DNA from: Saprospiraceae bacterium
GTDB lineage: Bacteria > Bacteroidota > Bacteroidia > Chitinophagales > Saprospiraceae
Assembly (NCBI GenBank): GCA_020629035.1
Contig: JAHDEC010000014.1
Span: 37,945 to 101,944, forward strand
Reading direction: 5' to 3'
Length of the DNA: 64,000 nucleotides
Both the position numbers and the translations under genes were made by a program. The notes under the pieces are model-generated. The model worked only from the letters and a program-made list of their open reading frames with translations, was not told the origin of the DNA and ran no database searches. Shown here in pieces: positions 44,546 through 53,586 of the stretch. Numbering within the stretch: the first letter of the stretch is position 1; every line of letters begins with the position of its first letter.

Positions 44546-45631
44546 TTGAACAAAATAGATATATATATACTCAAGAAGTATTTAGGTACTTTTTTTTATT
44601 CTGTTTTGTTGATTACAATGATAGCGGTTGTTATTGATTTTAGCGATCGAATCGATAAACTACTCGCTGAACCAACAGCTAAGGAAATCGTTTTTGATTA
44701 TTACTTAAACTTTATTCCTTGGATAAATGGTTTATTATGGCCTTTGTTTGCGCTGATCTCCGTTATTTTCTTTACCAGTCGATTAGCTAAAAATTCTGAA
44801 ATAATTGCCATATTAAGTTCAGGAGTAAGCTACACTCGTTTTCTAAGACCTTACTTAGTGGGTGCCTGCATTTTAGCCACTCTGCTTTGGATAGGAAACA
44901 ATTATGTCATTCCTAGAAGTTCAAAAATCAAAAATGATTTTGAAACCAAGTACATATGGAAATCGAATGATAAAACACTTGGCACAAATATTCATTGTTT
45001 TGTTTCTCCAAATGAAAAAGTCTATATAAGATATTACCGCAAAAAGGATTCAAGTGCAAACACCTTTCGTTTCGAACGATTTAATGAGGGAAAGCTGGAC
45101 TATCTTATAAAGGCAAAAAAAATAAAAATTAAAGAAGCGCCAAATACCTGGACTTTACACAATTATGAAAAGCGCCATTTTAATGGAAAAACAGAAATCC
45201 TTGAAGTGGCAGATAGTGGAGAGACCATGGATACAACCTTAAGTTTAACTCCCGATGATTTTATACGCAACATCAATCTAAAAGAAAATATGACCACTAG
45301 CGAGTTGCGTAGTTTTATTAAAACGGAAAGAGAGCGAGGATTGACCATGGCAAAAAAGTTCATTATAGAATTGCATCGAAGAACAGCCGATCCTATTACC
45401 ATTATTATTCTCACCTTATTAGGTGTTGCTGTTGCTTCTAGAAAGGTCCGAGGAGGACTAGGAATTCATCTCGCCATAGGGATTGTCCTAGGTGCAAGTT
45501 TTGTTATCATCTCTAGATTTAGTGAAACCGTAGCTAATAATTTGGATGTTAGTGCAGGTTTTGGAATGTGGATTCCCAACATTTTGTTTAGCATAATCAC
45601 CCTGATTTTAATATTAAAGGCTCAGAAGTAA
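44546..45631 (+). CDS. LptF/LptG-family permease (YjgP/YjgQ)
   Basis: Inner-membrane subunit of the LptB2FG transporter that extracts lipopolysaccharide. The 361-residue protein has three N-terminal helices (about 13-33, 52-75, 98-120), a periplasmic beta-jellyroll region (about 130-270) and three C-terminal helices. The coupling-helix region is FTSRLAKNSEIIAILSSGVS, and the end has VASRKVRGGLGIHLAIGIVL. The TTG start at 44546 lies 3 bases after tgt. Bacteroidota usually encode two such proteins at separate loci; whether this is F or G cannot be said. Confidence 0.9.
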   Translation: MNKIDIYILKKYLGTFFYSVLLITMIAVVIDFSDRIDKLLAEPTAKEIVFDYYLNFIPWINGLLWPLFALISVIFFTSRLAKNSEIIAILSSGVSYTRFLRPYLVGACILATLLWIGNNYVIPRSSKIKNDFETKYIWKSNDKTLGTNIHCFVSPNEKVYIRYYRKKDSSANTFRFERFNEGKLDYLIKAKKIKIKEAPNTWTLHNYEKRHFNGKTEILEVADSGETMDTTLSLTPDDFIRNINLKENMTTSELRSFIKTERERGLTMAKKFIIELHRRTADPITIIILTLLGVAVASRKVRGGLGIHLAIGIVLGASFVIISRFSETVANNLDVSAGFGMWIPNILFSIITLILILKAQK

Positions 45632-45746
45632 ACCAATTTTCAATTCAATTTGAAAGATTAGACGACAAAAACGGCCTTTTTATAGGCTTTTACGGCCATT
45701 TAGTAAATTTGTTTAATCATTAATTGCATTTTGTTTAACTTTCAAT

Positions 45747-45754
45747 TATATTTG
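45747..45754 (+). promoter_or_regulatory. Candidate promoter (-7 box) for the ECF sigma gene
   Basis: TATATTTG is an exact TAnnTTTG match, with a TTG at 45724-45726 separated by 20 bases, matching the Flavobacterium pattern. The start site would be near 45761, about 13 bases before the ATG. Confidence 0.55.
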
Positions 45755-45773
45755 AAAGTAAATACACAGATAT

Positions 45774-46313
45774 ATGTCAACATTCGAGTTTGTTAGCCAA
45801 TTTGATTTACTAAAACCATCGTTGAATTCTTTTGCCATTAACTTGACAAAGAACTTTTCAGATGCTGAAGATCTCTATCAGGAAACAGCTTTTAGGGCAT
45901 ACACTAATAGAGATAAATTTAGACCAGGTACTAATTTTAAAGCATGGTTGTTTACTATAATGAAAAATATATTCATCAACAATTATCGTAAAAGATCTAA
46001 GATGAATACCATTATGGATAATACCGATAATGACTTCTACATCAATTCTGGCACCCAGAAAGTTAGAAACGAAGGAGAAGGAAAAATCATGATGGATGAG
46101 TTAGAGAAAATGATTGATTCATTAGATATCGAAATCAGACAGCCATTTATGATGCATTATACTGGGTTTAAATATCAAGAAATTGCAGATAAATTAAACC
46201 TACCATTAGGTACTGTAAAAAGTAGAATTTTCTTTGCGCGAAAAGCATTGAAGCAAAAGATTAAACTACAATATGGTTCTGAAGAATTTATCAAAAGAGG
46301 TATGGCGGTTTAA
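45774..46313 (+). CDS. ECF-type RNA polymerase sigma factor
   Basis: A 179-residue sigma-70 family factor of the extracytoplasmic-function group. Region 2 is DAEDLYQETAFRAYTNRDKF through FKAWLFTIMKNIFINNYRKR, in segments. Region 4 is the helix-turn-helix YQEIADKLNLPLGTVKSRIF (about 140-160). A Gly/Asn-rich linker joins them. No anti-sigma gene is adjacent, since mutY follows 27 bases later, so it may be controlled in another way or constitutively active, as reported for some Bacteroidota ECF factors. Confidence 0.93.
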   Translation: MSTFEFVSQFDLLKPSLNSFAINLTKNFSDAEDLYQETAFRAYTNRDKFRPGTNFKAWLFTIMKNIFINNYRKRSKMNTIMDNTDNDFYINSGTQKVRNEGEGKIMMDELEKMIDSLDIEIRQPFMMHYTGFKYQEIADKLNLPLGTVKSRIFFARKALKQKIKLQYGSEEFIKRGMAV

Positions 46314-46340
46314 TCACCTTTAAGTACTTTGGCTCATCGA

Positions 46341-47375
46341 ATGATGGAGTTTAGCCAAATATTAAAAGAATGGTACCGAGAAAATAAGATAAATCACCCA
46401 TGGAAAGAGGATAGAGATCCTTATAAAATATGGGTATCAGAAATAATACTTCAACAAACAAGAGTGTCCCAAGGGACACCTTATTACCATACATTTTTAA
46501 AAGCCTTTCCTTCGATTCAGCATTTAGCTGATACAACCGAGGAAAGGCTTTTTGCTATTTGGGAGGGATTAGGATACTATCGTAGAGCCAGCAATATGCT
46601 GAAAGGGGCAAGATATATTGTGGAAGAACACCAAGGCTTGTTTCCAAAAACCTACGATGGTTTATTAGCCATTCCTGGCATTGGACCCTATACTGCGGCA
46701 GCAATTGGAAGCTTTGCTTTTGACAACCCCACGGCAGTAGTTGATGGAAATGTCAATCGGGTAATTTCTAGATTATTTAACATAGATGAAGACCTCACTA
46801 AGTCTGCGGCTAAGAAAAAGATATTGGAGAAGACCCAAAACTTATTAGCCTCCTATAATAATCCAGCTGAGTTTAATCAAGCTATCATGGATTTTGGCGC
46901 CAATGTATGCACACCAAAAGCAAAATGTGATCAATGCCCAGCAAGCTCAATTTGTCAAGCCATAGCATTGGACAAAGTAAACAGCTTACCATACAAGAAA
47001 CGTAAAAAGGCCAAACGAAAGAGAAGCTTTCATTTCGCTATCATAAAGAATGCTGAAGATAAAATACTTGTAGAACAACGAAAAGAAACAGGCATCTGGG
47101 CAAAAATGTATCAATTTCCTTTAATAGAATCAGAGGCAACACAATTATCCTTAGCACAATTTGCGAAAGCCCAAGGGCAAAAACTAATCCTAGAAAAAAA
47201 ATCAAAACCCTCGGTGCAGGAACTAAGTCACCAACAAATTACAGCACAGTTTTATCATTTTAAGTATGAGAAGGGTGCGGTAAAAAATGGACAGATTTGG
47301 GCAACACAAAAACAATTAAGCAAGCTTGCATTTCCAAGAGTTATCAGACAATATATTGAGCAAGTTAATATCTGA
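46341..47375 (+). CDS. mutY: A/G-specific adenine DNA glycosylase
   Basis: Removes adenine mispaired with 8-oxoguanine. From the ATG at 46341 there are 344 residues; a TTG at 46329 would add four. The catalytic Glu lies in WVSEIILQQTRVSQG, the helix-hairpin-helix in LLAIPGIGPYTAAAIG with Asp in VVDGNVNRV, and the 4Fe-4S ligands in CTPKAKCDQCPASSIC (C-x6-C-x2-C-x5-C). The C-terminal NUDIX-like domain (about 225-344) recognises 8-oxoG. mutY-ssb-gldE is a gene order I recall from Flavobacterium. Confidence 0.97.
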   Translation: MMEFSQILKEWYRENKINHPWKEDRDPYKIWVSEIILQQTRVSQGTPYYHTFLKAFPSIQHLADTTEERLFAIWEGLGYYRRASNMLKGARYIVEEHQGLFPKTYDGLLAIPGIGPYTAAAIGSFAFDNPTAVVDGNVNRVISRLFNIDEDLTKSAAKKKILEKTQNLLASYNNPAEFNQAIMDFGANVCTPKAKCDQCPASSICQAIALDKVNSLPYKKRKKAKRKRSFHFAIIKNAEDKILVEQRKETGIWAKMYQFPLIESEATQLSLAQFAKAQGQKLILEKKSKPSVQELSHQQITAQFYHFKYEKGAVKNGQIWATQKQLSKLAFPRVIRQYIEQVNI

Positions 47376-47420
47376 ATGTATTTCAAAAAATCTATACCTT
47401 TATATTGCTAAACCTGAAGC

Positions 47421-47903
47421 ATGATAAACAAAGTTATTCTTATCGGAAATCTGGGCAAAGACCCAGAAGTTAAACACCTTGAAGGAGGATCATCTGTTGG
47501 AAGATTTTCAGTAGCTACTAATGAGAGTTACAAAGATAAAAGTGGAGAATGGCAGACAATCACTGAATGGCACAATGTAGTAGTGTGGAGAAACCTAGCC
47601 GAAAGAGCTGAACGACAGTTAAAGAAAGGGAACATGGTTTATGTGGAAGGTAAACTGAGCACAAGAAAATGGCAAGACCAAAATGGAGTAGATAAGTATA
47701 CAACAGAAGTAGTTGCAAATACTTTTAGAATTCTAGAAAGAAGAGAAAGCACGAGTGGTCCAGCTATACCAATGCCAGGCGAGCAAGATCAAATTGCTTC
47801 AACAACGAGCACCAGCAACATGGTAAACGATCCAAGCCCAACAAGTAACCCTATAGCAAGTAATAACGGTCCTTCGAATGTGGAGGATGACTTACCATTC
47901 TAG
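47421..47903 (+). CDS. ssb: Single-stranded DNA-binding protein
   Basis: A 160-residue SSB. The OB fold spans about 1-110 (MINKVILIGNLGKDPEVKHL, WHNVVVWRNLAERAERQLKKG, YVEGKLSTRKWQDQNG). A disordered Ser/Asn/Pro tail ends in the acidic interaction tip DDLPF, which recruits repair and replication proteins. It lies between mutY and gldE on the plus strand. Confidence 0.97.
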   Translation: MINKVILIGNLGKDPEVKHLEGGSSVGRFSVATNESYKDKSGEWQTITEWHNVVVWRNLAERAERQLKKGNMVYVEGKLSTRKWQDQNGVDKYTTEVVANTFRILERRESTSGPAIPMPGEQDQIASTTSTSNMVNDPSPTSNPIASNNGPSNVEDDLPF

Positions 47904-47924
47904 TTTTAAACTAAATCAAACAAA

Positions 47925-49334
47925 TTGGAACCCGAACCCGCCAGTTTATTCTTAACACACATATTACTTTCGACGAATTGGATGTTGCTAAGTCCAATAC
48001 TATTAATCATATTGCTATTAATTTGTTCAGCATTGATTTCTGGTTCTGAGATTGCTTTTTTCTCCTTGTCACCGCAGGATATACAAGGCTTACAAAAAGA
48101 TAATACAGAGAAAAGTAAACGCATATTAAAACTTCGAGAAAATCCACCTAAGTTATTGGCAACTATTCTGATCACTAATAATTTGGTCAATATTGGGATA
48201 ATCCTTTTATCTGATTTATTCATAAAGCAGCTTTTCCCAAACAACGTTTTTGAAAAATGGGGAGTGCAAATCGCCCAGTATTTGCCCTGGGAGCCAAGCT
48301 TTTTGGGTAGTGCTTTAAGCTTTTTAATTACCGTCTTAATTACAAGTTTTTTATTGGTACTTTTTGGAGAAGTCTTGCCCAAAATTTATGCTTCTGTAAA
48401 TAATCTTGGTTTTGCAAAATTTATGGAACGCCCGATGAATTTACTTAATAGAGTTTTTTCACCACTATCTAACAGGCTAATAAAATCAACAAGCATTTTC
48501 GAAACAAGACTTAGCGCAAATCCGCAAGTTATGGACCCATCCACTAAGGAGGAACTAGAAGACGCCATTGATTTTTCGGTAAGCCAATCCATTTATGAAG
48601 ATGAACAAGCTGATATTTTACGAGGAATTCTAAAGTTTGGTGATGTAACCGTAAAGCAAATAATGAAATCCAGGATGGATATTTTCGCGGTAGAAAATAA
48701 TATTGATTTCAAAGAAATGTTCAAGTTGGTTCAAAACAGTGGCTTTTCCAGAATTCCTGTGTTTGAAGAAGAGTTAGATGTGATTATCGGTTTATTATAC
48801 GTAAAAGATTTACTAGGATACCACAAAGATACCAAGGAGTTTGACTGGCTTAAGGTGGTGAGAGACAATGTTCTTTACGTACCAGAATCCAAAAAGATTT
48901 CGGATTTGTTAAAAGAATTTCAGTCTAAACGACTACACATGGCCATTGTGGTAGACGAATTTGGAGGAACCTCTGGACTGGTTACCTTGGAGGATATCAT
49001 GGAAGAAGTAATTGGGGAAATTACTGATGAGTTTGACGATGAACACGATCAGGATTATATCAAGATTGATGAGCACAACTATATTTTCGAAGGCAAAACT
49101 TTACTCAATGATGTTTGTAGGGTGATCGGTGAGGACATTGATATATTTGATGAGGCGAAGAAAACATCCGACTCATTAGCAGGTCTAATCTTAGAAATGC
49201 ACGGACAAATACCTCCAAAAGGTTTTGAACTGAGTCACACAAACTTCAAGTTCAGAATCATCGAAGTAAATAAGCGACGAATCGAAAAAATTAAACTTCA
49301 AATCCTTGACCCAATCGAAGAAAGCGAAGGCTAA
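47925..49334 (+). CDS. gldE: GldE-like CNNM/CBS/CorC-HlyC membrane protein
   Basis: A 469-residue membrane protein. The CNNM domain (about 20-200) has four helices (ALISGSEIAFFSLSPQDIQG, VLFGEVLPKIYASVNN). It is followed by a CBS pair (about 235-350; VKQIMKSRMDIFAVE, HMAIVVDEFGGTSGLVTLED) and a CorC/HlyC domain (about 365-455). In Flavobacterium the mutY-ssb-linked member is GldE, needed for gliding and type IX secretion, which supports the name over a generic magnesium exporter. The TTG start at 47925 precedes a Glu/Pro segment; there is no ATG before the first helix. The usual gldD neighbour is missing. Confidence 0.85.
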   Translation: MEPEPASLFLTHILLSTNWMLLSPILLIILLLICSALISGSEIAFFSLSPQDIQGLQKDNTEKSKRILKLRENPPKLLATILITNNLVNIGIILLSDLFIKQLFPNNVFEKWGVQIAQYLPWEPSFLGSALSFLITVLITSFLLVLFGEVLPKIYASVNNLGFAKFMERPMNLLNRVFSPLSNRLIKSTSIFETRLSANPQVMDPSTKEELEDAIDFSVSQSIYEDEQADILRGILKFGDVTVKQIMKSRMDIFAVENNIDFKEMFKLVQNSGFSRIPVFEEELDVIIGLLYVKDLLGYHKDTKEFDWLKVVRDNVLYVPESKKISDLLKEFQSKRLHMAIVVDEFGGTSGLVTLEDIMEEVIGEITDEFDDEHDQDYIKIDEHNYIFEGKTLLNDVCRVIGEDIDIFDEAKKTSDSLAGLILEMHGQIPPKGFELSHTNFKFRIIEVNKRRIEKIKLQILDPIEESEG

Positions 49335-49354
49335 AAAGCTTAATTTTCCTATCG

Positions 49355-51781
49355 ATGAGTCCAGATACTTCAGCTGCAACTAAATGGTTTAAACAAAAGA
49401 AATGGAAACCCTTTCCCTTTCAGCAAAAAGCATGGAAACATTATCTGGAAGGATATAGTGGACTCGTGAATGCGCCTACTGGTAGTGGAAAGACCTATTC
49501 ATTACTAATGGCTGTTTTGATGGAAGGTCTTATCTCCCGAGAAAACACAGGACTTCAGATGATTTGGATCGCCCCGATTCGTGCATTAACCAAGGAAATT
49601 AAACTAGCTTGCGAACGAGCCATTGAAGGATTAAATATGTCTTGGACAGTAGGGGTGAGAAGTGGCGATACTACTACTGATGAGCGAACCAAGCAATGGG
49701 CAACAGCACCACAAATCTTAATTACTACACCCGAGAGTCTTCATGTTTTAATGACAAAAAACAAATACAGCAAATACTTTAGTCATTTAAAGGCTGTAGT
49801 TGTCGATGAGTGGCATGAACTAATAGGATCTAAAAGAGGAGTCCAAACAGAGTTAGCCATATCAAGATTAAAAGGAATCAACCCTGCCCTAAAAACATGG
49901 GGAATATCAGCCACCATTGGAAACATGGAGGAGGCATTTGATGTTTTACTCGGCATTGAAAAACCAATAAAAAACGTATTTATAAAGGCTGATATACAAA
50001 AACAAATAAAGGTAGAAACCATCATCCCTGATGTCATCGAAAAATTCCCTTGGGCGGGACACCTCGGAATACGACTTTTACAAAAGGTTATTCCTATCAT
50101 CCGAAAAAGCAAAACCACACTCATATTTACCAACACAAGAGCCCAATGCGAAATTTGGTATCAAAACCTTTTAGAAGCCGAGCCAGATTTAGCAGGGCAG
50201 ATGGCGATGCATCATGGATCTATCAGTCGAGAACTTAGAGATTGGGTCGAAGATGCCTTATACGATGCTAAAATAAAGGCGGTAGTTTGTACATCGAGTT
50301 TAGACCTAGGTGTGGATTTTAGACCAGTAGAAAGTATTGTACAGATAGGGAGCCCTAAAGGTATTTCAAGATTTGTGCAAAGAGCCGGTAGGTCTGGCCA
50401 TCAGCCAGATGCAGTATCAAGTATTTACTTCGTTCCAACACACTCATTGGAATTAATAGAGGCAGCAGCACTAAAGCAGGCAATCATTGACCATGAACAC
50501 GAAAGAAGAATTCCATATATACGATCTTTCGATGTACTTGCTCAATACTTAATGACCTTAGCCGTTTCGGAAGGCCTTGAACCAGAAAAGATCTATAAGG
50601 AAATAAGTAAAACCTACAGTTATCAAAGTGTAACGATCGAAGAATGGCAAATGCTTATTCATTATTTAGAGCACGGGTCCCAAGCTTTGCAAGCTTACGA
50701 TGAGTATCAGAAAATAGGAAACGATAATGGAGTGTATAGAGTTGCAAACAGACGAATAGCGCAAAAGCATAAATTATCAATCGGTACCATCAGCAGTGAT
50801 GTAATGATACAAGTCCAACTTTCTCGAGGCAAACGTATAGGGACAGTAGAAGAATATTTTATTTCACAATTAGCACCAGGAGATGCTTTCTGGTTTGCGG
50901 GAAGGGCATTGGAGTTGGTCCGATTAAAGAATATGGTTGCTACGGTAAAACCAGCAAAAAACTCTAAAGGTAAAGTCCCTTCTTACATGGGTGGAAGGAT
51001 GTCATTCAGTTCTGAAATGAGTGAATTTTTGCGAACCAAACTCTACGATTATTACGACGGAAAGATAAACGACATTGAACTAAAAACCCTAATACCTTTA
51101 CTAGACACCCAAAAAGAACGTTCGATATTACCCAGTAAAGAAGAGTTTCTAATAGAGTATTTTGAGGATAATGATGGATATCACCTGTTTATTTACCCAT
51201 TCGAAGGCCGTAGTGTACATGAAGGTATCGGCGCATTATTAGGTCATCGTTTAGGAAACCTCATGCCGATTAGCTTCTCAATTGCTATGAATGATTATGG
51301 CTTAGAGTTGTTATCCGATAAAAAAATTGATGTCGAAAAATTGATTCAGCCTGGATTATTTTCTACGAAAAACCTTACTCAAAGTATCCAATCAACCTTA
51401 AATGCAGTAGAATTAGCAAGAAGACAGTTTCGTGATATTGCTAAGATATCTGGATTAATCTTCGGAGGCTATCCAGGTAAAATGAAAAAAAACAGGCACT
51501 TACAGGCTTCTTCTCAGTTATTGTTCAATGTATTTCGAGAATATGAGCCTGATAATCTCCTGCACCTACAAGCTTATGAAGAAGTCATGACTTTTCAGTT
51601 AGAAGAGTCGAGAATGAGAGCCGCTTTAAATCGAATACAAAAACAACAATTTAAGTTTAGCTATCCTGAAAAAATTTCACCCTTAGCTTTCCCAATAATG
51701 GTCGATAGACTAAGAGAAAGAATGTCATCAGAACAGCTTAAAGATCGCATCGAGAAAATGAAAGTTCAGTTGCTTAAATAA
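49355..51781 (+). CDS. Lhr-like, ligase-associated DEXH-box helicase
   Basis: An 808-residue superfamily 2 helicase of the type named ligase-associated DNA damage response helicase. Motifs are Walker A NAPTGSGKTYSLL (near 42), motif II VVVDEWHELIGS (DEWH), motif III WGISATIG, motif V SLDLGVDFRPV and motif VI VQRAGRSGHQP. The C-terminal half is the winged-helix/Lhr core. It normally clusters with an ATP-dependent DNA ligase, an exonuclease and a phosphoesterase; none is present here. It occupies the slot after gldE. Confidence 0.92.
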   Translation: MSPDTSAATKWFKQKKWKPFPFQQKAWKHYLEGYSGLVNAPTGSGKTYSLLMAVLMEGLISRENTGLQMIWIAPIRALTKEIKLACERAIEGLNMSWTVGVRSGDTTTDERTKQWATAPQILITTPESLHVLMTKNKYSKYFSHLKAVVVDEWHELIGSKRGVQTELAISRLKGINPALKTWGISATIGNMEEAFDVLLGIEKPIKNVFIKADIQKQIKVETIIPDVIEKFPWAGHLGIRLLQKVIPIIRKSKTTLIFTNTRAQCEIWYQNLLEAEPDLAGQMAMHHGSISRELRDWVEDALYDAKIKAVVCTSSLDLGVDFRPVESIVQIGSPKGISRFVQRAGRSGHQPDAVSSIYFVPTHSLELIEAAALKQAIIDHEHERRIPYIRSFDVLAQYLMTLAVSEGLEPEKIYKEISKTYSYQSVTIEEWQMLIHYLEHGSQALQAYDEYQKIGNDNGVYRVANRRIAQKHKLSIGTISSDVMIQVQLSRGKRIGTVEEYFISQLAPGDAFWFAGRALELVRLKNMVATVKPAKNSKGKVPSYMGGRMSFSSEMSEFLRTKLYDYYDGKINDIELKTLIPLLDTQKERSILPSKEEFLIEYFEDNDGYHLFIYPFEGRSVHEGIGALLGHRLGNLMPISFSIAMNDYGLELLSDKKIDVEKLIQPGLFSTKNLTQSIQSTLNAVELARRQFRDIAKISGLIFGGYPGKMKKNRHLQASSQLLFNVFREYEPDNLLHLQAYEEVMTFQLEESRMRAALNRIQKQQFKFSYPEKISPLAFPIMVDRLRERMSSEQLKDRIEKMKVQLLK

Positions 51782-51807
51782 ATTGACTAAAATCGGGTTA
51801 TACGATT

Positions 51808-52419
51808 ATGAAAGTGATAAACTTTAGTTTAATTGGATTAGTGTTATGCTTAGTTAGTTATTCGGCAGTAAGTCAAGAAAGAGAAATAGTAGACTCACGT
51901 GATGGTTACAAATATGCCACTGTCAAAATAGGCAATCAATATTGGTTTGCAGAAAACCTCCAACACGAAACAGCAGACAGCAAATGCTATAAAAACAAAA
52001 AGAAAAATTGTTTATCTGACGGAAGACTATATCCTTATACAGACTTGGAAAAAGCTTGTCCGAAAGGTTGGCGAGTTCCAACACTTGAAGACTGGAAGGC
52101 CCTAAAAACACACATAAATGACCAAGAATTGGTTTTTAGAAATGAGCAGCATTCATTAAAAAAACCACATCTTCATCTCATAAGTTCTGGCTATCAGATG
52201 GGTAAGCGATTGTACTTAGGAAAAGGAAAAGCTACTACCTTTTGGATTAATCAGTATAATGATTTTGACGAGTATTATCATGTGCATATCTATGGAGAAA
52301 GAGGCACCTATTTTCCGATAAATGATCATTGGATAAAAGAAATACTTCATGCTCACCCAATTAGTGACTTGGCAAACCGAAGATTCCCAATTCGTTGTGT
52401 TTGTGAAACGATAGACTAG
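51808..52419 (+). CDS. Exported FISUMP-domain protein
   Basis: A 203-residue exported protein with the signal peptide MKVINFSLIGLVLCLVSYSAVSQ. The mature part matches the Fibrobacter succinogenes major paralogous domain: DSRDGYKYATVKIGNQYWFA, ENLQHET, CPKGWRVPTLEDWKAL and the end FPIRCVCE. Cys residues (CYKNKKKNC) could form a disulfide. These are small surface or periplasmic proteins of unknown function, related in fold to C-type-lectin-like domains. There is no T9SS sorting domain. Confidence 0.88.
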   Translation: MKVINFSLIGLVLCLVSYSAVSQEREIVDSRDGYKYATVKIGNQYWFAENLQHETADSKCYKNKKKNCLSDGRLYPYTDLEKACPKGWRVPTLEDWKALKTHINDQELVFRNEQHSLKKPHLHLISSGYQMGKRLYLGKGKATTFWINQYNDFDEYYHVHIYGERGTYFPINDHWIKEILHAHPISDLANRRFPIRCVCETID

Positions 52420-52451
52420 ATTGCAATCACTATATTCACAAAAAAGATATT

Positions 52452-53585
52452 GTGAGGTCTAAAATCCCAAATACTAAAACGTCCATTTTCACCATAATGA
52501 GTCGTTTGTCTAATGAGCAAGGAGCTATTAATCTAGCACAAGGATTCCCGAATTTTCCTTCTTCGCCTAAACTGCTTTCGCTAGTAAGTAAATATGTAGA
52601 CCAAGGTTATAACCAGTATGCACCCATGGCTGGTGTCCAAGTGCTGCGAGAAAAGCTCTCGGAGAAAATAGCCAGTCTCTATAAATATGCTCCAGAACCA
52701 GAATCTGAAATTACCATCACAGCGGGAGCGACTCAGGCATTATTTACAGCTATTACCGCTTTTGTACATATGGGAGATGAAGTAATTGTTTTAGAACCCT
52801 GTTATGATTCTTATATACCAGCAATCAAGCTGAATGGAGCAAGGCCTGTTAGCATACCGCTAAATAGTCCCAACTATGACATACCATGGGACAAGGTGAA
52901 AGCCGCAATCTCCGATAAAACACGGATGCTCATCATAAACACACCCCATAATCCGACTGGAGCAATCATTAGCAAAAAAGATGTAAAAGAATTAGAAGAG
53001 ATAGTAAGTAAGCACAAAATACTAGTTCTGAGCGATGAGGTTTACGAGCACATTACTTTTGAGACAAGAGCCCATGAAAGTTTACTTGCTAGCGATATAC
53101 TTAGACCTTATAGCTTAGTGTGTTTTTCTTTTGGCAAAGTGCTTCACACTACAGGTTGGAAACTAGGATACATTGTGGCAAATAAAGATCTAAGTGATGA
53201 ATTTAGAAAAGTGCATCAGTTTAATGTGTTTTCTTGTAACACACCCATACAATATGCCATCGCAGAATTTTTAGATGAGAAAGAATATTTGGAACTGCCG
53301 TCTTTTTTCGAAGCCAAACGAGATTTATTATTGGAAGCACTCAAGTCAAGTAGATTTAATGCCATACCAGCTTCGGGTACATACTTTCAGCTATTAGATT
53401 ATTCTACAATCAGTGAAGAAGGAGATTTTGATTTTGCCCAACGGATAACTAGAGAAAAGAAAGTGGCATCCATTCCTGTTTCTTCATTTTATTCTGATTT
53501 AAAAGATGATAAAATGATTCGTCTTTGTTTTGCTAAGACAGATGACACGATTAAACGAGCTGCTGATATTTTAGTAAACATTTAA
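52452..53585 (+). CDS. PLP-dependent methionine aminotransferase (class I)
   Basis: A 377-residue fold-type I aminotransferase similar to YbdL and glutamine transaminase K. Motifs are NLAQGFPNFPSSPKLL, the NTPHNPTGAI block, LSDEVYEHITFE and the PLP lysine in CFSFGKVLHTTGWKLGY. The GTG at 52452 is the start. The following omega-amidase gene, one base away, supports a role in transaminating methionine/2-oxo-4-methylthiobutyrate with glutamine in methionine salvage; the amidase then removes the 2-oxoglutaramate by-product. Confidence 0.92.
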   Translation: MRSKIPNTKTSIFTIMSRLSNEQGAINLAQGFPNFPSSPKLLSLVSKYVDQGYNQYAPMAGVQVLREKLSEKIASLYKYAPEPESEITITAGATQALFTAITAFVHMGDEVIVLEPCYDSYIPAIKLNGARPVSIPLNSPNYDIPWDKVKAAISDKTRMLIINTPHNPTGAIISKKDVKELEEIVSKHKILVLSDEVYEHITFETRAHESLLASDILRPYSLVCFSFGKVLHTTGWKLGYIVANKDLSDEFRKVHQFNVFSCNTPIQYAIAEFLDEKEYLELPSFFEAKRDLLLEALKSSRFNAIPASGTYFQLLDYSTISEEGDFDFAQRITREKKVASIPVSSFYSDLKDDKMIRLCFAKTDDTIKRAADILVNI

Positions 53586-53586
53586 T

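Noticed and set aside
45666..45706. GGCC/GGCC and GCCT/AGGC repeats after the LptF/G gene as a terminator
   Set aside because: Only four-base arms can be paired and no U-run follows the stem.
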